Shown here one piece after another: positions 36,701 to 45,086 of a stretch of DNA of 64,000 nt; the stretch's first letter is position 1, and every line of letters starts with the position of its first letter. The position numbers and the translations under genes were made by a program. The DNA is from Bacteroidales bacterium (GTDB taxonomy: Bacteria > Bacteroidota > Bacteroidia > Bacteroidales > UBA932): assembly GCA_017445015.1 (NCBI GenBank), contig JAFSVL010000028.1, forward strand, positions 62,001 to 126,000. Direction: 5' to 3'. The notes under the pieces were generated by a model. It saw only the letters and a list, made by a program, of their open reading frames with translations. It was not told where the DNA came from and made no database searches.

Positions 36701-37468
36701 GGAAGAGGCCTTGGACTTTGTCATTTTATGGCCATTGACATCGATGACATCAATGTCAAATCCGTTGGCATAGGTGCGGGCGGGAACGACAAGGAAGTAC
36801 TCGACGGCCTTGGAAGTCGAGGTGGCAAGGGATTTGTTGACCCTTACCTCAAGTTCTGTAGCACTGCCGCTGTCCTGGGTCAAAGTCGCGTTCTCATAGT
36901 CAATTTCAAAGCTTCCGCTCACCTTCTCGGCGTTTTTGCCCTTGAAGCGCACGGTGGCGATATTGTCCGTATCGGCCTCCGCATCGGAAGAGCGCAGGAT
37001 GGAAATCTTGACGATGGCGCAGAGGTGGCTGAGGGAAATGGTGCCGCTGCCGCTGGTCGTATAGCCGGCCATGGGGTTCATGCCCTCGGCAAAGCCGCCG
37101 GCACTGTAGGACTGGATGGCAGGAAGCCTCACATGCGTGGCATCCTCATAGATACTTGCGGGGTACAATAATTTGTAGGGGGGGGTCAGAAGGCCATCCC
37201 AGGAGAAGGTTGCCGATGACGCGTTTTCCTCAATGTCCGCAAGGGCCGCGGAAGGCGTTCCGTTCAAGGCAAGCTGATCGCCATTCGACCAATAAATTTT
37301 TCGGGAAGTACCTGACAATTCGCCCATGTGGGTTTTGGAGCCGGGAAGACCGACTTCAAGGACGGTCCTTCCTTCGGAAATGACATCGCCCCCCTGGGGG
37401 ATTTCCTTGGCGCAGCCGGCCACGAGCAGCGCTGCGGCCGCAATAAAGTAAAAATAACGTGTTTTCAT
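33746..37468 (-). CDS. Giant GLUG-repeat beta-helix lipoprotein (copy A)
   Basis: A 1240-residue lipoprotein (lipobox LLVAGC), the longest protein here. The N-terminal module (KTHMGELSGTSRKIYWSNGD, ALNGTPSAALADI) matches that of the phosphoesterases and GLUG copy B. Then come about 20 GLUG repeats (TLGGLVGRA, IIGGIAGHV, AVGGIVGEL, KSGGIVGRN, ALGGIAGYN, YLGGIVGLT, YIGGIAGKA, GAGGIVGKA), predicted to form a long beta-helix. It ends GGNAADL-TAG. The ATG overlaps the stop of a 48-residue small ORF (ATGA), so translation is coupled. It is longer than copy B by a few repeats. An adhesive or polymer-binding surface role is likely but unproved. Confidence 0.86.
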   Translation of the reverse strand: MKTRYFYFIAAAALLVAGCAKEIPQGGDVISEGRTVLEVGLPGSKTHMGELSGTSRKIYWSNGDQLALNGTPSAALADIEENASSATFSWDGLLTPPYKLLYPASIYEDATHVRLPAIQSYSAGGFAEGMNPMAGYTTSGSGTISLSHLCAIVKISILRSSDAEADTDNIATVRFKGKNAEKVSGSFEIDYENATLTQDSGSATELEVRVNKSLATSTSKAVEYFLVVPARTYANGFDIDVIDVNGHKMTKSKASSWTAEAGHLYNMPEFEFVPTGTELGVEISNADELVQFAKDYNEGVYNALGSNLLVTLTDDADIAFDATSSAAFSGIGRQNGIGGATADNYFSGTFDGNNKTISGLESIVPLFVATDSGSTIKDLTVDETCSFIFTHSNTIEGRFGSIAGYHKGVLDNVKSAANVSLAAVSDVTQMTTLGGLVGRATVGKLQNNCEYSGLISTPAEFTTTGKLIIGGLVGRFSNIGSVTGCNFKGAISNAAHVTSIDKGSPYLIIGGIAGHVNGSDQGKVATITSCETTTEYGAIASAHPSLSAVIVNKTTVAYFSAVGGIVGELGNGEVSSCTNAATIGNSIFRGSDASGRYIKSGGIVGRNAEQGVITGCTNNGRITHRSNPRIQALGGIAGYNIGTITGCTNNAIVEHLNSSQSIPGARSVNLGGVIGENYADNMVSDVHNTAGIEVSSLEAVDNTEERIGGVIGYNEGIVVGGATKDITNSGQVYHSSIYDTQCKGFYLGGIVGLTKAAVKNARNSGRPYFRWNGTEGIGAGNAYIGGIAGKAEGTSSTIENCDNIVESDVSNSAQVYLYLPGTQSHNDNYVGGIVGLTEATDPVKDCTNGGEVRTAAGASPVPVTGIMMGGIIGKMTGSGEVNNADNSGRVRINFMVAEEGHSGNYLGGIIGYVVSESVVTVTGCDNSGGVDSSNGAGLVQDIIVSGVVGKMDAPGIITNSNNNGGAIQMLITANSVGPKDLYTAGILGKSEQDVTITGCSNTGAISGGNSTNVSGTAFYMGGIAAYMKGASKILDCSNTGSTVSSHSGNNDNIGSTALVSGVVGYAEGTSETPFEIGGTTGCTVNTSAALNATRGWIAGIAAYAKYATISKCNVSNVIDAACRGAGGIVGKAEYCSISTCNFNGTKIKANQIQTGTGEGGIVGNAANTTIDGCYCYATQFLNNTSKPFGGIVGISGSNNTISNCHYKATVTGPTTSTTGVTATIVASGTYTDGGGNAADL

Positions 37469-37611
37469 TGCCAGTCCTCCTCTTCTTCTGTGATTTCAGG
37501 AATTGAATAAGACGCCACGACAGGCATTTGGGACTCCAAACGCCTGAGTTCGCATACAGGAGGTTCGTAAGCGACTCCCGTCATGCGGTAATGATTGAAG
37601 ATTTTTTTCAT
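37465..37611 (-). CDS. Small ORF (48 aa) coupled to GLUG copy A
   Basis: The protein starts MKKIFNHYRM, continues with VAYEPPVCELRRLESQMPVV and ends with an acidic tail, IPEITEEEEDWQ. No signal peptide or membrane helix is present. Its TGA overlaps the GLUG copy A ATG (ATGA), and it starts 21 nt after the stop of the GLUG-phosphoesterase fusion gene. It shares the layout of the 41-residue ORF at 29006-29131: Y-x-x-P, a short hydrophobic A-x-S stretch, PEI, a run of acids, and W at or next to the end. The family is unknown to me; the twin occurrence before both large GLUG genes argues that it is real. Confidence 0.65.
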   Translation of the reverse strand: MKKIFNHYRMTGVAYEPPVCELRRLESQMPVVASYSIPEITEEEEDWQ

Positions 37612-37632
37612 ACTGTTTATGATGATTAAATA

Positions 37633-40476
37633 TTACCATTCAATTTTTTGTGAATAGGCATTTCCAAACATATCCGTAACACGGACCTCCCCGCCCTTGC
37701 AGGATTCCGACGGCGTGACGCTGAAGAGCATCGCCTCGGTGGACGGGGTGCAGTACTTTCGGGTAGTGGGGTTGTCGCAGGTCTGGAAAAGCGCAAAATA
37801 AGCCGGATCCACCCCGGGGGTGAATTCCATGTCCGCCACCTTGACACCGTTCTCATACCAGGCCGGCGTGCTCCAGCCCTCGGACCAGTTCCAGATGTTG
37901 ACCTTGACGCTGCCGTCTCCCTCGGCATCCGGGGCATAAACGCGCATCTGGTAATCCTTTCCATACCCTACGCCCTTGTAGTACCAGTCCACACGCTCGC
38001 CGCTCACGTTCACCACCATATAGCCCTGCGGCTCGCCGAAGGAGGCGATGGGCTTGTTGAAACGCAGCGCGCCGGTAGCCCGGGCCACGCTGATGCACTG
38101 GATGTTCGGTGCGCCGTGCCGGGTATCCTTGCCGAAGTGGTTGGCATAGTTATAATAGAAATTCTGATGGTTGTGCCCGTTCCAGGCATAGACCGCCTTA
38201 TAGGGTGCGAACACGGCCAGATACTCCGGATAATTCAGGCTGTAGTAATTGTGGGACCCGTTCGGAGACGAATTGGGCGTCTTGAAAGGGTTGTGATGGG
38301 AACAGGTCATGATGACCTTGTCCTTGGGCACATAGGAGAGGTCCGCCTTCACCCAGGCCAGCGTCCGATCGTCCAGACCGTAGTGATATTTGTCTTTGAC
38401 GGTCTTGCGGTCATAGAGTATCGTGTTGAAGACGATGTAGTGGATATCCCCGAGATCGAAGGAATAGTGCTCGGGACCCACGTAGGTTTCAAAGAAGACA
38501 TTCCCCTGCTCCGTTTCAAAGAGGGTAAACTGGTCATAGTCGTGATTGCCGATGACGTTGAAGGTCGGACATTGGATGGTGGCGGCTATATCCATGTAGT
38601 CGTCCCAGGCATACATCTCGTTATAGACAAGGTCGCCCAGATTGATGGAATAGACCTCACCCGCGCAGGAGGCACGGAAGGCGTCCGCATCCGGGGCGAC
38701 GGTATCGCCCCAGCGCTCCATGGAACCGTCCCAGCCGTAGGGCCGCACCTGCGGGTCGGCAATCATCATAAGGGTGTAGTCCTTTGCCGGCTTCTTTTCG
38801 CTCAGCACGAAGTCTGCCTGAACCGCGTCGGCATAGCGCGGGATGCGACGGAAGAACTGCGGGACACCGGCGCGAAGGGGAATCTCCACCGTATTGGGAA
38901 GACTCAGGTAGATGAAACGCGCCTCGGCAAAATCGCTTTTCATGGCATAGGAGCCGTCCGCGGCGGTGCTGACAAACTGGCGGCCGTCCGTTACACGGAT
39001 TCCTTCCAGCGGCTTCCCGTCGGGCGTCTTGACGCTGCCGTGCACATTGAAGCCGTCCGCGGAAGCGGGAACGGGAACGGCATAATCGTCCGGGGCGCTG
39101 CCGCCCGTAGGCACGAAGACCGCCGTGGCGACGATATTGCCTTTCCTTCCGGACTTGCAGAGGATTTTGCCGTCGTTGGAGCAGTCCTTCACAAAGGCAC
39201 GCATGCCCTCGCGGCACTCCGTATAGCCGACGACACCCGCCGCATGGATCGCGTTCCGGTTGTTCGCGTCATATTTGTTGCCGCCGCCGCCCGTGAAGAT
39301 GGTGCCGTGATTGATGCAGTCCCGCACATAGGCTCCTTCCGTCTGACTCTTGGGGCAATAGATGTTGCCCACGATGCCAGCCGCAGTGCTGCGCGCTCGG
39401 GAACTGACGCCGTCGAAGCGGACTTCACCGAAATTGACGCATCCGCGCACACGTACCGGACGCCCGACATTACCAACGATGCCGCCGCCGTGCGAGGGCT
39501 GCTCGCCCTCGGAAACGACCTTGCCGTAATTGATGCAGTCGGCAATGACCAGCGATTCGTGGGGCATGCCGCAGACGCCTCCGGTATAACTGCCGCAGGC
39601 GCCTTTCGAACACACTTCGCCGAAGTTGTCGCAGCGCAGGATATGTGCCTTGGTCTGGCCCGCAATGCCGCCGGCCCGGCCGACGGAGTTGACCGCACCC
39701 TCTTCGGTGGCACGGACTTCGGAAATCACCTTGCCCCGGTTGACACAATACTTCAGGGTCGAGCGGTTGGCGTTTCCGGTGATGCCGCCGATGAACTGGG
39801 AAGAAAGCGAAGTAACGCCGGAGATGGCGCCGTGATTGACGCAATGGGCGATGACGCTGCAAGTTCCGGTCTTGGAACTGCACAGTCCGGCGATGCCGCC
39901 CATGCTCAGATAGACTTCCTCCTTCACGACGCCGGCCACATCGGCGCTCAGGCTGCCGTAATTGGTGCAGTCCTTGACGACAAAGCGGTTGAAGCCGGCA
40001 AAGGCGCCGAGCGCCATTTCCGCCAGCGCGTAATCGCACTTGAGCGAGAGGCTGCCGTAATTGACGCAGTCGCTGATCACTCCGAAATTGGCGTCCGCGA
40101 TAAAACCGGTATGAAGGGCCTTCCCCTTGCCCACGGCGTTGAGGGAGCAGCTCGCATCGATGACGATGCCGCTCACCTCCGCACTGCGGGTCAGTTCGGC
40201 GAAAAGCCCGCAAGCGGTCTTCCAGCCCTTCAGTGCATGGCCGCAACCGTCGAAACGGCCGCTGAAGGATTTGACCTGCGGCAGTTTCTTTGCCTTGGAC
40301 AGGTCGATGTCCGCGGTGAGGACCACTACGGAGTCGGCATTGCACCAGGGCAGCAGGGACTGGCCCTGATTCGCAGCCTCGATGAAGGCCTTGAGGTCGG
40401 CCGCGCTGCCGATGCCCTGCGCACGGAGCGCCAGGCAGAAAACCAGAAACAGGAGAAGGGTTGCAAATTTTCTCAT
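37633..40476 (-). CDS. GLUG beta-helix fused to a calcineurin-like phosphoesterase
   Basis: A 947-residue exported protein with a Sec signal peptide (CLALRAQG; no lipobox at the cleavage point). The N-terminal half has a GLUG-domain opening (ADLKAFIEAANQGQSLLPW, TADIDLSKAKK, FSGRFDGCGHALKGW) and about ten GLUG-type repeats (LSMGGIAGLC, FIGGITGNA, RAGGIAGQT, HGGGIVGNV). Near residue 480 a regulatory-like domain begins (FNVHGSVKTPDGKPLEGIRV). The phosphoesterase core follows: MIADPQV, INLGDLVYNEM, FNVIGNHDYD, TCSHHNPF, YAWNGHNHQNF. It ends GGEVRVTDMFGNAYSQKIEW. It overlaps the upstream phosphoesterase gene by 1 nt (TAATG). The fusion ties the two protein types of this locus to one function. Confidence 0.88.
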   Translation of the reverse strand: MRKFATLLLFLVFCLALRAQGIGSAADLKAFIEAANQGQSLLPWCNADSVVVLTADIDLSKAKKLPQVKSFSGRFDGCGHALKGWKTACGLFAELTRSAEVSGIVIDASCSLNAVGKGKALHTGFIADANFGVISDCVNYGSLSLKCDYALAEMALGAFAGFNRFVVKDCTNYGSLSADVAGVVKEEVYLSMGGIAGLCSSKTGTCSVIAHCVNHGAISGVTSLSSQFIGGITGNANRSTLKYCVNRGKVISEVRATEEGAVNSVGRAGGIAGQTKAHILRCDNFGEVCSKGACGSYTGGVCGMPHESLVIADCINYGKVVSEGEQPSHGGGIVGNVGRPVRVRGCVNFGEVRFDGVSSRARSTAAGIVGNIYCPKSQTEGAYVRDCINHGTIFTGGGGNKYDANNRNAIHAAGVVGYTECREGMRAFVKDCSNDGKILCKSGRKGNIVATAVFVPTGGSAPDDYAVPVPASADGFNVHGSVKTPDGKPLEGIRVTDGRQFVSTAADGSYAMKSDFAEARFIYLSLPNTVEIPLRAGVPQFFRRIPRYADAVQADFVLSEKKPAKDYTLMMIADPQVRPYGWDGSMERWGDTVAPDADAFRASCAGEVYSINLGDLVYNEMYAWDDYMDIAATIQCPTFNVIGNHDYDQFTLFETEQGNVFFETYVGPEHYSFDLGDIHYIVFNTILYDRKTVKDKYHYGLDDRTLAWVKADLSYVPKDKVIMTCSHHNPFKTPNSSPNGSHNYYSLNYPEYLAVFAPYKAVYAWNGHNHQNFYYNYANHFGKDTRHGAPNIQCISVARATGALRFNKPIASFGEPQGYMVVNVSGERVDWYYKGVGYGKDYQMRVYAPDAEGDGSVKVNIWNWSEGWSTPAWYENGVKVADMEFTPGVDPAYFALFQTCDNPTTRKYCTPSTEAMLFSVTPSESCKGGEVRVTDMFGNAYSQKIEW

Positions 40477-42161
40477 TACCAGGTAATTGTAGAGGAATAT
40501 TCGTTGCCGAAGCGGTCCGTCACCTTGACCGTACCGCTCTTCGGGCCCTTCGGGTCCACGTAAACCCGGAACATGGACTCGCAGTTGTTGGAGTCCTGGG
40601 CGAAGGAACTCTCGGCAGAGAGATTTTTGTTATGCTCGCGGTAGTACGTACGCATCTCGGCGTCGGAAAAGGAATAGCGGAATTTCTTGTCAGTCACCCG
40701 CGTCATGGCGGCGGGTACGCCGCCGGCATGGAAGACCGGCTTTTTCCAGAGCTCGTCCCAGAGGAAGATGTTGGCGTAGAGATAGTCGTCGCCGTAGGTA
40801 CCCGGAGGGAAGAGTTGCATCTGGTAGCTGCCGTCAAGATACTTGTCCGAAGATCCGCGCATGACAGCCCGCCCGTCGGCGCCATAGTCCCAGTCGCGCC
40901 AGGCGTAGGCGGGGGCGTCATATTTGGCGGGATAGGTGGCGGACCAGGCGCCGCTCTGGTAAAAGGTGGGCTTGAAGCGCCAGCTGACGGCGCCGTCCTC
41001 ACAGTCCAGGACCACATAACCGCGGGGCGTACCGTTGGAGCCCATATATTCGTTGGTCCAGAGCGGACCGGTCACCCGGGTAAGCGTATGCGTCTCAATG
41101 ACAGGGTTCTCCAGGTTCACATAATTGCAGGTGGTGTGCGTGTGCCCCGCCCAGGCATAGACCTTCGCGTACTTGGAAAACAGGTTCCGGTAGTCTGCAT
41201 AATGGAGGGCGCCGCTGCGCTCTCCGCCGCCCAGAAGACGGAACATCGGAGAATGGGCGCAGACCATCAGGGTCGTATTGAAGGGGACGTACGACAAATC
41301 GTTCTGGAGCCACTGCCATATCTCGTCCGTCAGGCCGGTGGAACATTCGTCACGTCCCTTTCCCGTACTCTCGTCCGGCGCGATCATGTCGTCCAGGACG
41401 ATGAAATGGATTCCGCCGAGGTTGAAGGAGAAGTTGGTGGGCCCCACATAGGACTCAAAGGTCTTGCAGGCCGTCCTGTCATCCGGTTTACTCACATCGT
41501 GGTCATGGTTCCCGATAACGTTGTAGGTCACCACCCCGGCATCCGCCATACCCTTGATATACTGGGGCATGAGGGTCAGTTCGCGGTGCACGATGTCCCC
41601 CAGGCCGATGCCATAGACCGGACGGTCGGTCATCGTGGCACGGAGCTCCTTCATGTCCCGGTACATGTCGTTGCAGCAGTCCAGAGAATGATATGCCATC
41701 TTGTCATAGCCCGCGCTCCGGCTGCGGGGCTGCGGGTCGGCAAAGATGAAAATGGTAAAGAAGTCGGGGCGCGCAATCTTGTTCAGGGTAAAATTCACGC
41801 CGGAGTACCTGCCGTCGCTGCCTTTCTCAAGGTCCTTATAAAATTTCCAGAACACGGGAAGGCCGCCCACGACGGGGGCGGAGGCATGGGACGGCGTGGA
41901 GACAAAGACATAATCCCGCTGCGAGAAGTCCGAGTCCAGATAATATTTTCCCTGGTCGTCCGTGACGGTGCAGGCATAGCCGTCCGAGACCGTCACGCCG
42001 GCGAGCGGCGTGCCGTCATCCAGAAGGACGGCACCGCTCACCGTATAACTGCCCGGCGTTACGGGACCCGGAGGGGTCGGGGTCACCGGCTTTTCGCCGC
42101 AGGCGGCAAGGAGGCCCAGCGCAAAGAGGAAAATGCTGAAATATCGGTAATTACGCAACAT
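40476..42161 (-). CDS. Calcineurin-like phosphoesterase lipoprotein without the N-terminal module
   Basis: A 561-residue lipoprotein (lipobox LLAAC) with a proline-rich linker (TPTPPGPVTPG) in place of the fimbrillin-like module. The regulatory-like domain (YTVSGAVLLDDGTPLAGVTV) and the phosphoesterase core are present: FADPQPRSR, GIGLGDIVHRE, YNVIGNHDHD, VCAHSPMF, YAWAGHTHTTCN. The C-terminus GTVKVTDRFGNEYSSTITW matches the three related proteins. I chose the ATG at 42161 (MLRNYR), which places the signal peptide at the start; longer in-frame options run into the upstream gene. It is the first phosphoesterase after the SusCD pair and 7 nt downstream of the GLUG fragment. Confidence 0.88.
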   Translation of the reverse strand: MLRNYRYFSIFLFALGLLAACGEKPVTPTPPGPVTPGSYTVSGAVLLDDGTPLAGVTVSDGYACTVTDDQGKYYLDSDFSQRDYVFVSTPSHASAPVVGGLPVFWKFYKDLEKGSDGRYSGVNFTLNKIARPDFFTIFIFADPQPRSRSAGYDKMAYHSLDCCNDMYRDMKELRATMTDRPVYGIGLGDIVHRELTLMPQYIKGMADAGVVTYNVIGNHDHDVSKPDDRTACKTFESYVGPTNFSFNLGGIHFIVLDDMIAPDESTGKGRDECSTGLTDEIWQWLQNDLSYVPFNTTLMVCAHSPMFRLLGGGERSGALHYADYRNLFSKYAKVYAWAGHTHTTCNYVNLENPVIETHTLTRVTGPLWTNEYMGSNGTPRGYVVLDCEDGAVSWRFKPTFYQSGAWSATYPAKYDAPAYAWRDWDYGADGRAVMRGSSDKYLDGSYQMQLFPPGTYGDDYLYANIFLWDELWKKPVFHAGGVPAAMTRVTDKKFRYSFSDAEMRTYYREHNKNLSAESSFAQDSNNCESMFRVYVDPKGPKSGTVKVTDRFGNEYSSTITW

Positions 42162-42168
42162 CTGACGC

Positions 42169-44073
42169 TTATTTTCCACTCCAATACGTGATGCCGGATA
42201 TCGTTCCCAGGCCATTGCCGACGACGATTTGCGCGGAGGCTACGTTGTTTTCCGTAATCTCAAGGCCCTGGACGCTCCCGCCATAGCGGCAGTCCGCAAC
42301 CGTCGTGGCATCCGTTCCCATTCCCACGATACCGCCGGGATATTCGGGCTTGTCCGTCGATTGCTTGTTAGCCTGGACCGTGCCGAAGAAGGAACAGCCG
42401 CGCAGCGTCACGGGAGCGTCTCCGCGCACGAGGCCCAGAATGCCGCCGCCGCAGCCATAGTCGGCGCTGCCGTAAACGCGGGCAAAGACATCGCTGGTGG
42501 CCTTGCAGTCTAGGATCGACGCATTGCCCGCGGCTCCGCAGATGCCGCCGCGATAGGCGCTCTGGTCGTTCGCCCCGTTGCTCAGGCGGCCGGTATTCTC
42601 GCAGCCGCTGACCGTCGCATTGACGCAGAAGCCCACGATGCCGCCGTTGTAACCGCGATATCCGAAAATATTCTTGGTATTTACGCAGTTGTTTACCGTA
42701 AGCGTGAAGTTTTCCGGGGCGGAGAAGTAGTTGAAGGCGCCCAGGATACCGCCCACGACGGGCGGGGTGAAAATTCCCTCGTACACGCCGGAGACACCGT
42801 TATTGTTGTAGAGATGCTCGGAAATGCCGGCATGGTTTTCACAGGCGCTGAAGAGGGCGTCGCCGCCATGCACGAATCCCGCGATTCCGCCGCAGACCTC
42901 CCCGTAGGAATTGGAACGGGCGCAATAGTCGTCCGCCTCCGTCTTGCCCACTTCGCCACGGTTGACGCAGGCATTGAAACGGGACGGGCCGTTCAGGTAG
43001 CCGGCAATTCCGCCCAGCCAGGTACGCCGCACATTACAGGCGACCGCCGTGGAATATTTGCCGGTAATGGCGCCCGAAGAGGTCAGGCCGTCGAATTCCA
43101 GCGGGCCTGCCGCATAGCCGGGATCGCAGCCGCCCAGGAATCCGCCTGCACATACATACCCTGCCGTGCGGACCGCCGACGCGAAATCCATCGAGATATT
43201 GGTCTGGACCGCATAGCCTTTCAGCGCGAGGGAGCATGCGCCGGGAACAAACCCCACGAAACCGCCCGCATAGACGGCGGCAGTCGCAGCAGCCCTATAG
43301 GAGTTGATCTGGATAGTGCCCATTGAGGAAGAATCGTCCGAGCCCTTGTCAAAACTGTGGCTGGCCACAAGGCTGCCGTACAGACCGCCCAGAGCGGCCC
43401 AGGACGCATTTCCGCCCAGGGTGAGGCTTCCGGTGAAGGTGTTGCCCTGAACGACGGCGCCACCGGCAAGCGCTCCCTGCACGCCTCCGGCATGCAATTC
43501 GGCGATTCCGGAAGAAAAGCTGACGGCGCCCAGCACATTGGCCGAAGTAAGTGCGCCTTCGCACAGACCGGCAACGCCGCCCAGATAGCACACGACATCC
43601 GACCCGCCCGTCGAGGAAACGTTCACGCTGCCGGAAACCTTGGCGTCCTCGATACGCGAGCCGGAATCGGCCCAGCCGACGATGCCGCCGACATAGACGA
43701 GGGGGTCGTCCTCTTCGCTGAGGGCGGCGAAATCAATCGCCCCGACAAGGCTGCAGCCCGAAATGAGCGAATTTTCCGCCTGGGACACGATGCCGCCCAG
43801 GCAGCCCTTCCTGCCGAAGGGAATGCTATTGAACAGGGAAGAGCCCTTGCCAAGGGCGATGTCCCTGACCTCTGCATCCTTGCAGTAATTGAAAAGACCG
43901 CAGGAGCCGGTAAGGTTCAGGACGGCATGACCGCCGCCGTCGAATTTTCCGGTGAAGGGAGACGATGCGGTGCCGACACCGGGCCAGTCCTCAACACCCG
44001 CCATATCGATATCGGATTTGACACATACCACTCCGCCGGTCTCCCAGTCGGAGGTGGACTCCCCTGCCGCCAC
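42169..44073 (-). pseudogene. GLUG-repeat part of a BACON-GLUG protein, cut off by an in-frame TAG
   Basis: This open frame of 634 codons holds about 14 GLUG repeats (YVGGIVGWA, YLGGVAGLC, WLGGIAGYL, VCGGIAGFV, YRGGICGAA, YPGGIVGMG) after a typical GLUG-domain opening (CVKSDIDMAG, FTGKFDGGGHAVLNL). It lacks a signal peptide and a good start; the first usable codon is a GTG inside the domain. Reading upstream in the same frame gives GFKAFAAAVAAGES, the usual start of such domains, then TAG at 44098-44100, then the BACON lipoprotein. The two pieces are clearly one gene split by one stop codon (a change of T to G would give Glu). Readthrough or sequence error would restore a 968-residue protein. 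Confidence 0.75.
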
Positions 44074-44097
44074 CGCTGCGGCGAAGGCCTTGAAGCC

Positions 44098-45075
44098 CTA
44101 TGCCGTCACAAGTCCGTTGGCCGGGATATAATCCTGCAGGATGAGGGGAAGTTCCACGACGGAAGCGGCATTATCGGCGAGGCGCAGCGAAGCCTTGACT
44201 TCGCGCTGCTCACCGCAGTCGCTCAGGTTCTCATCCAGCGTAATGGTCAGTGTGAAAAAGCCATCCTGCGGCCCGGCCATCTCAAAGAAGGCATTTTTGG
44301 AGGAAACCATCACATCGGAGACGGCAAACTCCGGAACGATCAGAGAAATGCCGGCCTGCGTGCCGGGCAGACAGATACGCCCTGCCTCGTCATAAGCGTA
44401 ATCCGTACCGAACTGATACAGATAGAGGGCATCCGTATCTTCGCCGCTGGAGAGCCGCACCGCCCCAAGGCGGGATGCGCCGTCATTGGTGGAGGGACGG
44501 AGGGTAAGGGTCGTGGTTGTGTAATCTCCTTCGCCCACTGAGGGAGAAGCGTTCACGGAAATGAAGTCGTCGGAGGAAAAATTCCAGTCCGTACCGGCCC
44601 GGGTGGTCACTTTTACCGTGAACTCGCCGCCATCCTTTGCGGAAAGGAAGTAGGACTGCGAGATGATGAAGGCCGCCGCCCGCTGGGTAACCGGAATCTG
44701 GAAACCGCGATAATCCCCCGCCACGAAGGTGAGGGTGGCATTCTCGCGGGCATCGAAACTGTCGTTCGCGCTGACCTTGAGGACAGCCTTTCCGGGGCCC
44801 TTGCCGGAAGGCGTGAGAACCTGGCACCAGTCGCGGTTGGACACGAGGTTCCAGACGAGGTTCTCGTCATTGAGAAGGACGTCCAGGGTCTTCGTTCCGG
44901 CCTGATGCGAGAAGCTCAGGGCGCTCACGGCCGCACCGTCGAGGGCGTAGGAAACTTCCAGATCGGTTACCGGCCGGGAATCCAGGATTTCCTTGTCGGA
45001 AAGCTTTTCCGGCGCACAGGCGAGCCAAAGCGCCGGCAGCAGGAAAGCGGATATATATAAGGATGAGTGTTTCAT
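44098..45075 (-). CDS. BACON-domain lipoprotein, N-terminal part of the interrupted BACON-GLUG protein
   Basis: A 325-residue piece with lipobox LWLAC. Two or three BACON-type beta-sandwich domains are visible: residues about 40-140 (WNLVSNRDWCQVLTPSGKG, ATLTFVAGDYRGFQIPVTQ) and 145-235 (FTVKVTTRAGTDWNFSSDD), with a third beta-rich domain to residue 315. BACON domains often serve as spacers or mucin/glycan-binding parts of Bacteroidota surface proteins. It ends DYIPANGLVTA-TAG, and the frame continues into the GLUG region (see 42169-44073). As written, it would be a secreted lipoprotein without its beta-helix. It lies 11 nt downstream of the SusD gene. Confidence 0.78.
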   Translation of the reverse strand: MKHSSLYISAFLLPALWLACAPEKLSDKEILDSRPVTDLEVSYALDGAAVSALSFSHQAGTKTLDVLLNDENLVWNLVSNRDWCQVLTPSGKGPGKAVLKVSANDSFDARENATLTFVAGDYRGFQIPVTQRAAAFIISQSYFLSAKDGGEFTVKVTTRAGTDWNFSSDDFISVNASPSVGEGDYTTTTLTLRPSTNDGASRLGAVRLSSGEDTDALYLYQFGTDYAYDEAGRICLPGTQAGISLIVPEFAVSDVMVSSKNAFFEMAGPQDGFFTLTITLDENLSDCGEQREVKASLRLADNAASVVELPLILQDYIPANGLVTA

Positions 45076-45086
45076 AAGCGTAGTGT

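Noticed and set aside
25789..37468. CRISPR-like or satellite DNA repeats
   Set aside because: The repetition is at the protein level (GLUG repeats of uneven length with variable DNA), not identical DNA repeats with spacers.
38116..40563. Long plus-strand open frame opposite the fusion gene, with an 815-codon reading
   Set aside because: It is antisense to a gene with clear phosphoesterase and GLUG motifs, has no recognisable domain, and arises from G+C-rich codon bias. Similar antisense frames (for example 11458-12846, 12892-13845 and 53511-54842) were rejected for the same reason.
42169..45075. BACON and GLUG parts as two true separate genes
   Set aside because: The downstream part lacks a signal peptide and a sound start codon, and it is exactly in frame with the upstream part, with typical GLUG-domain sequence reading back to the stop.
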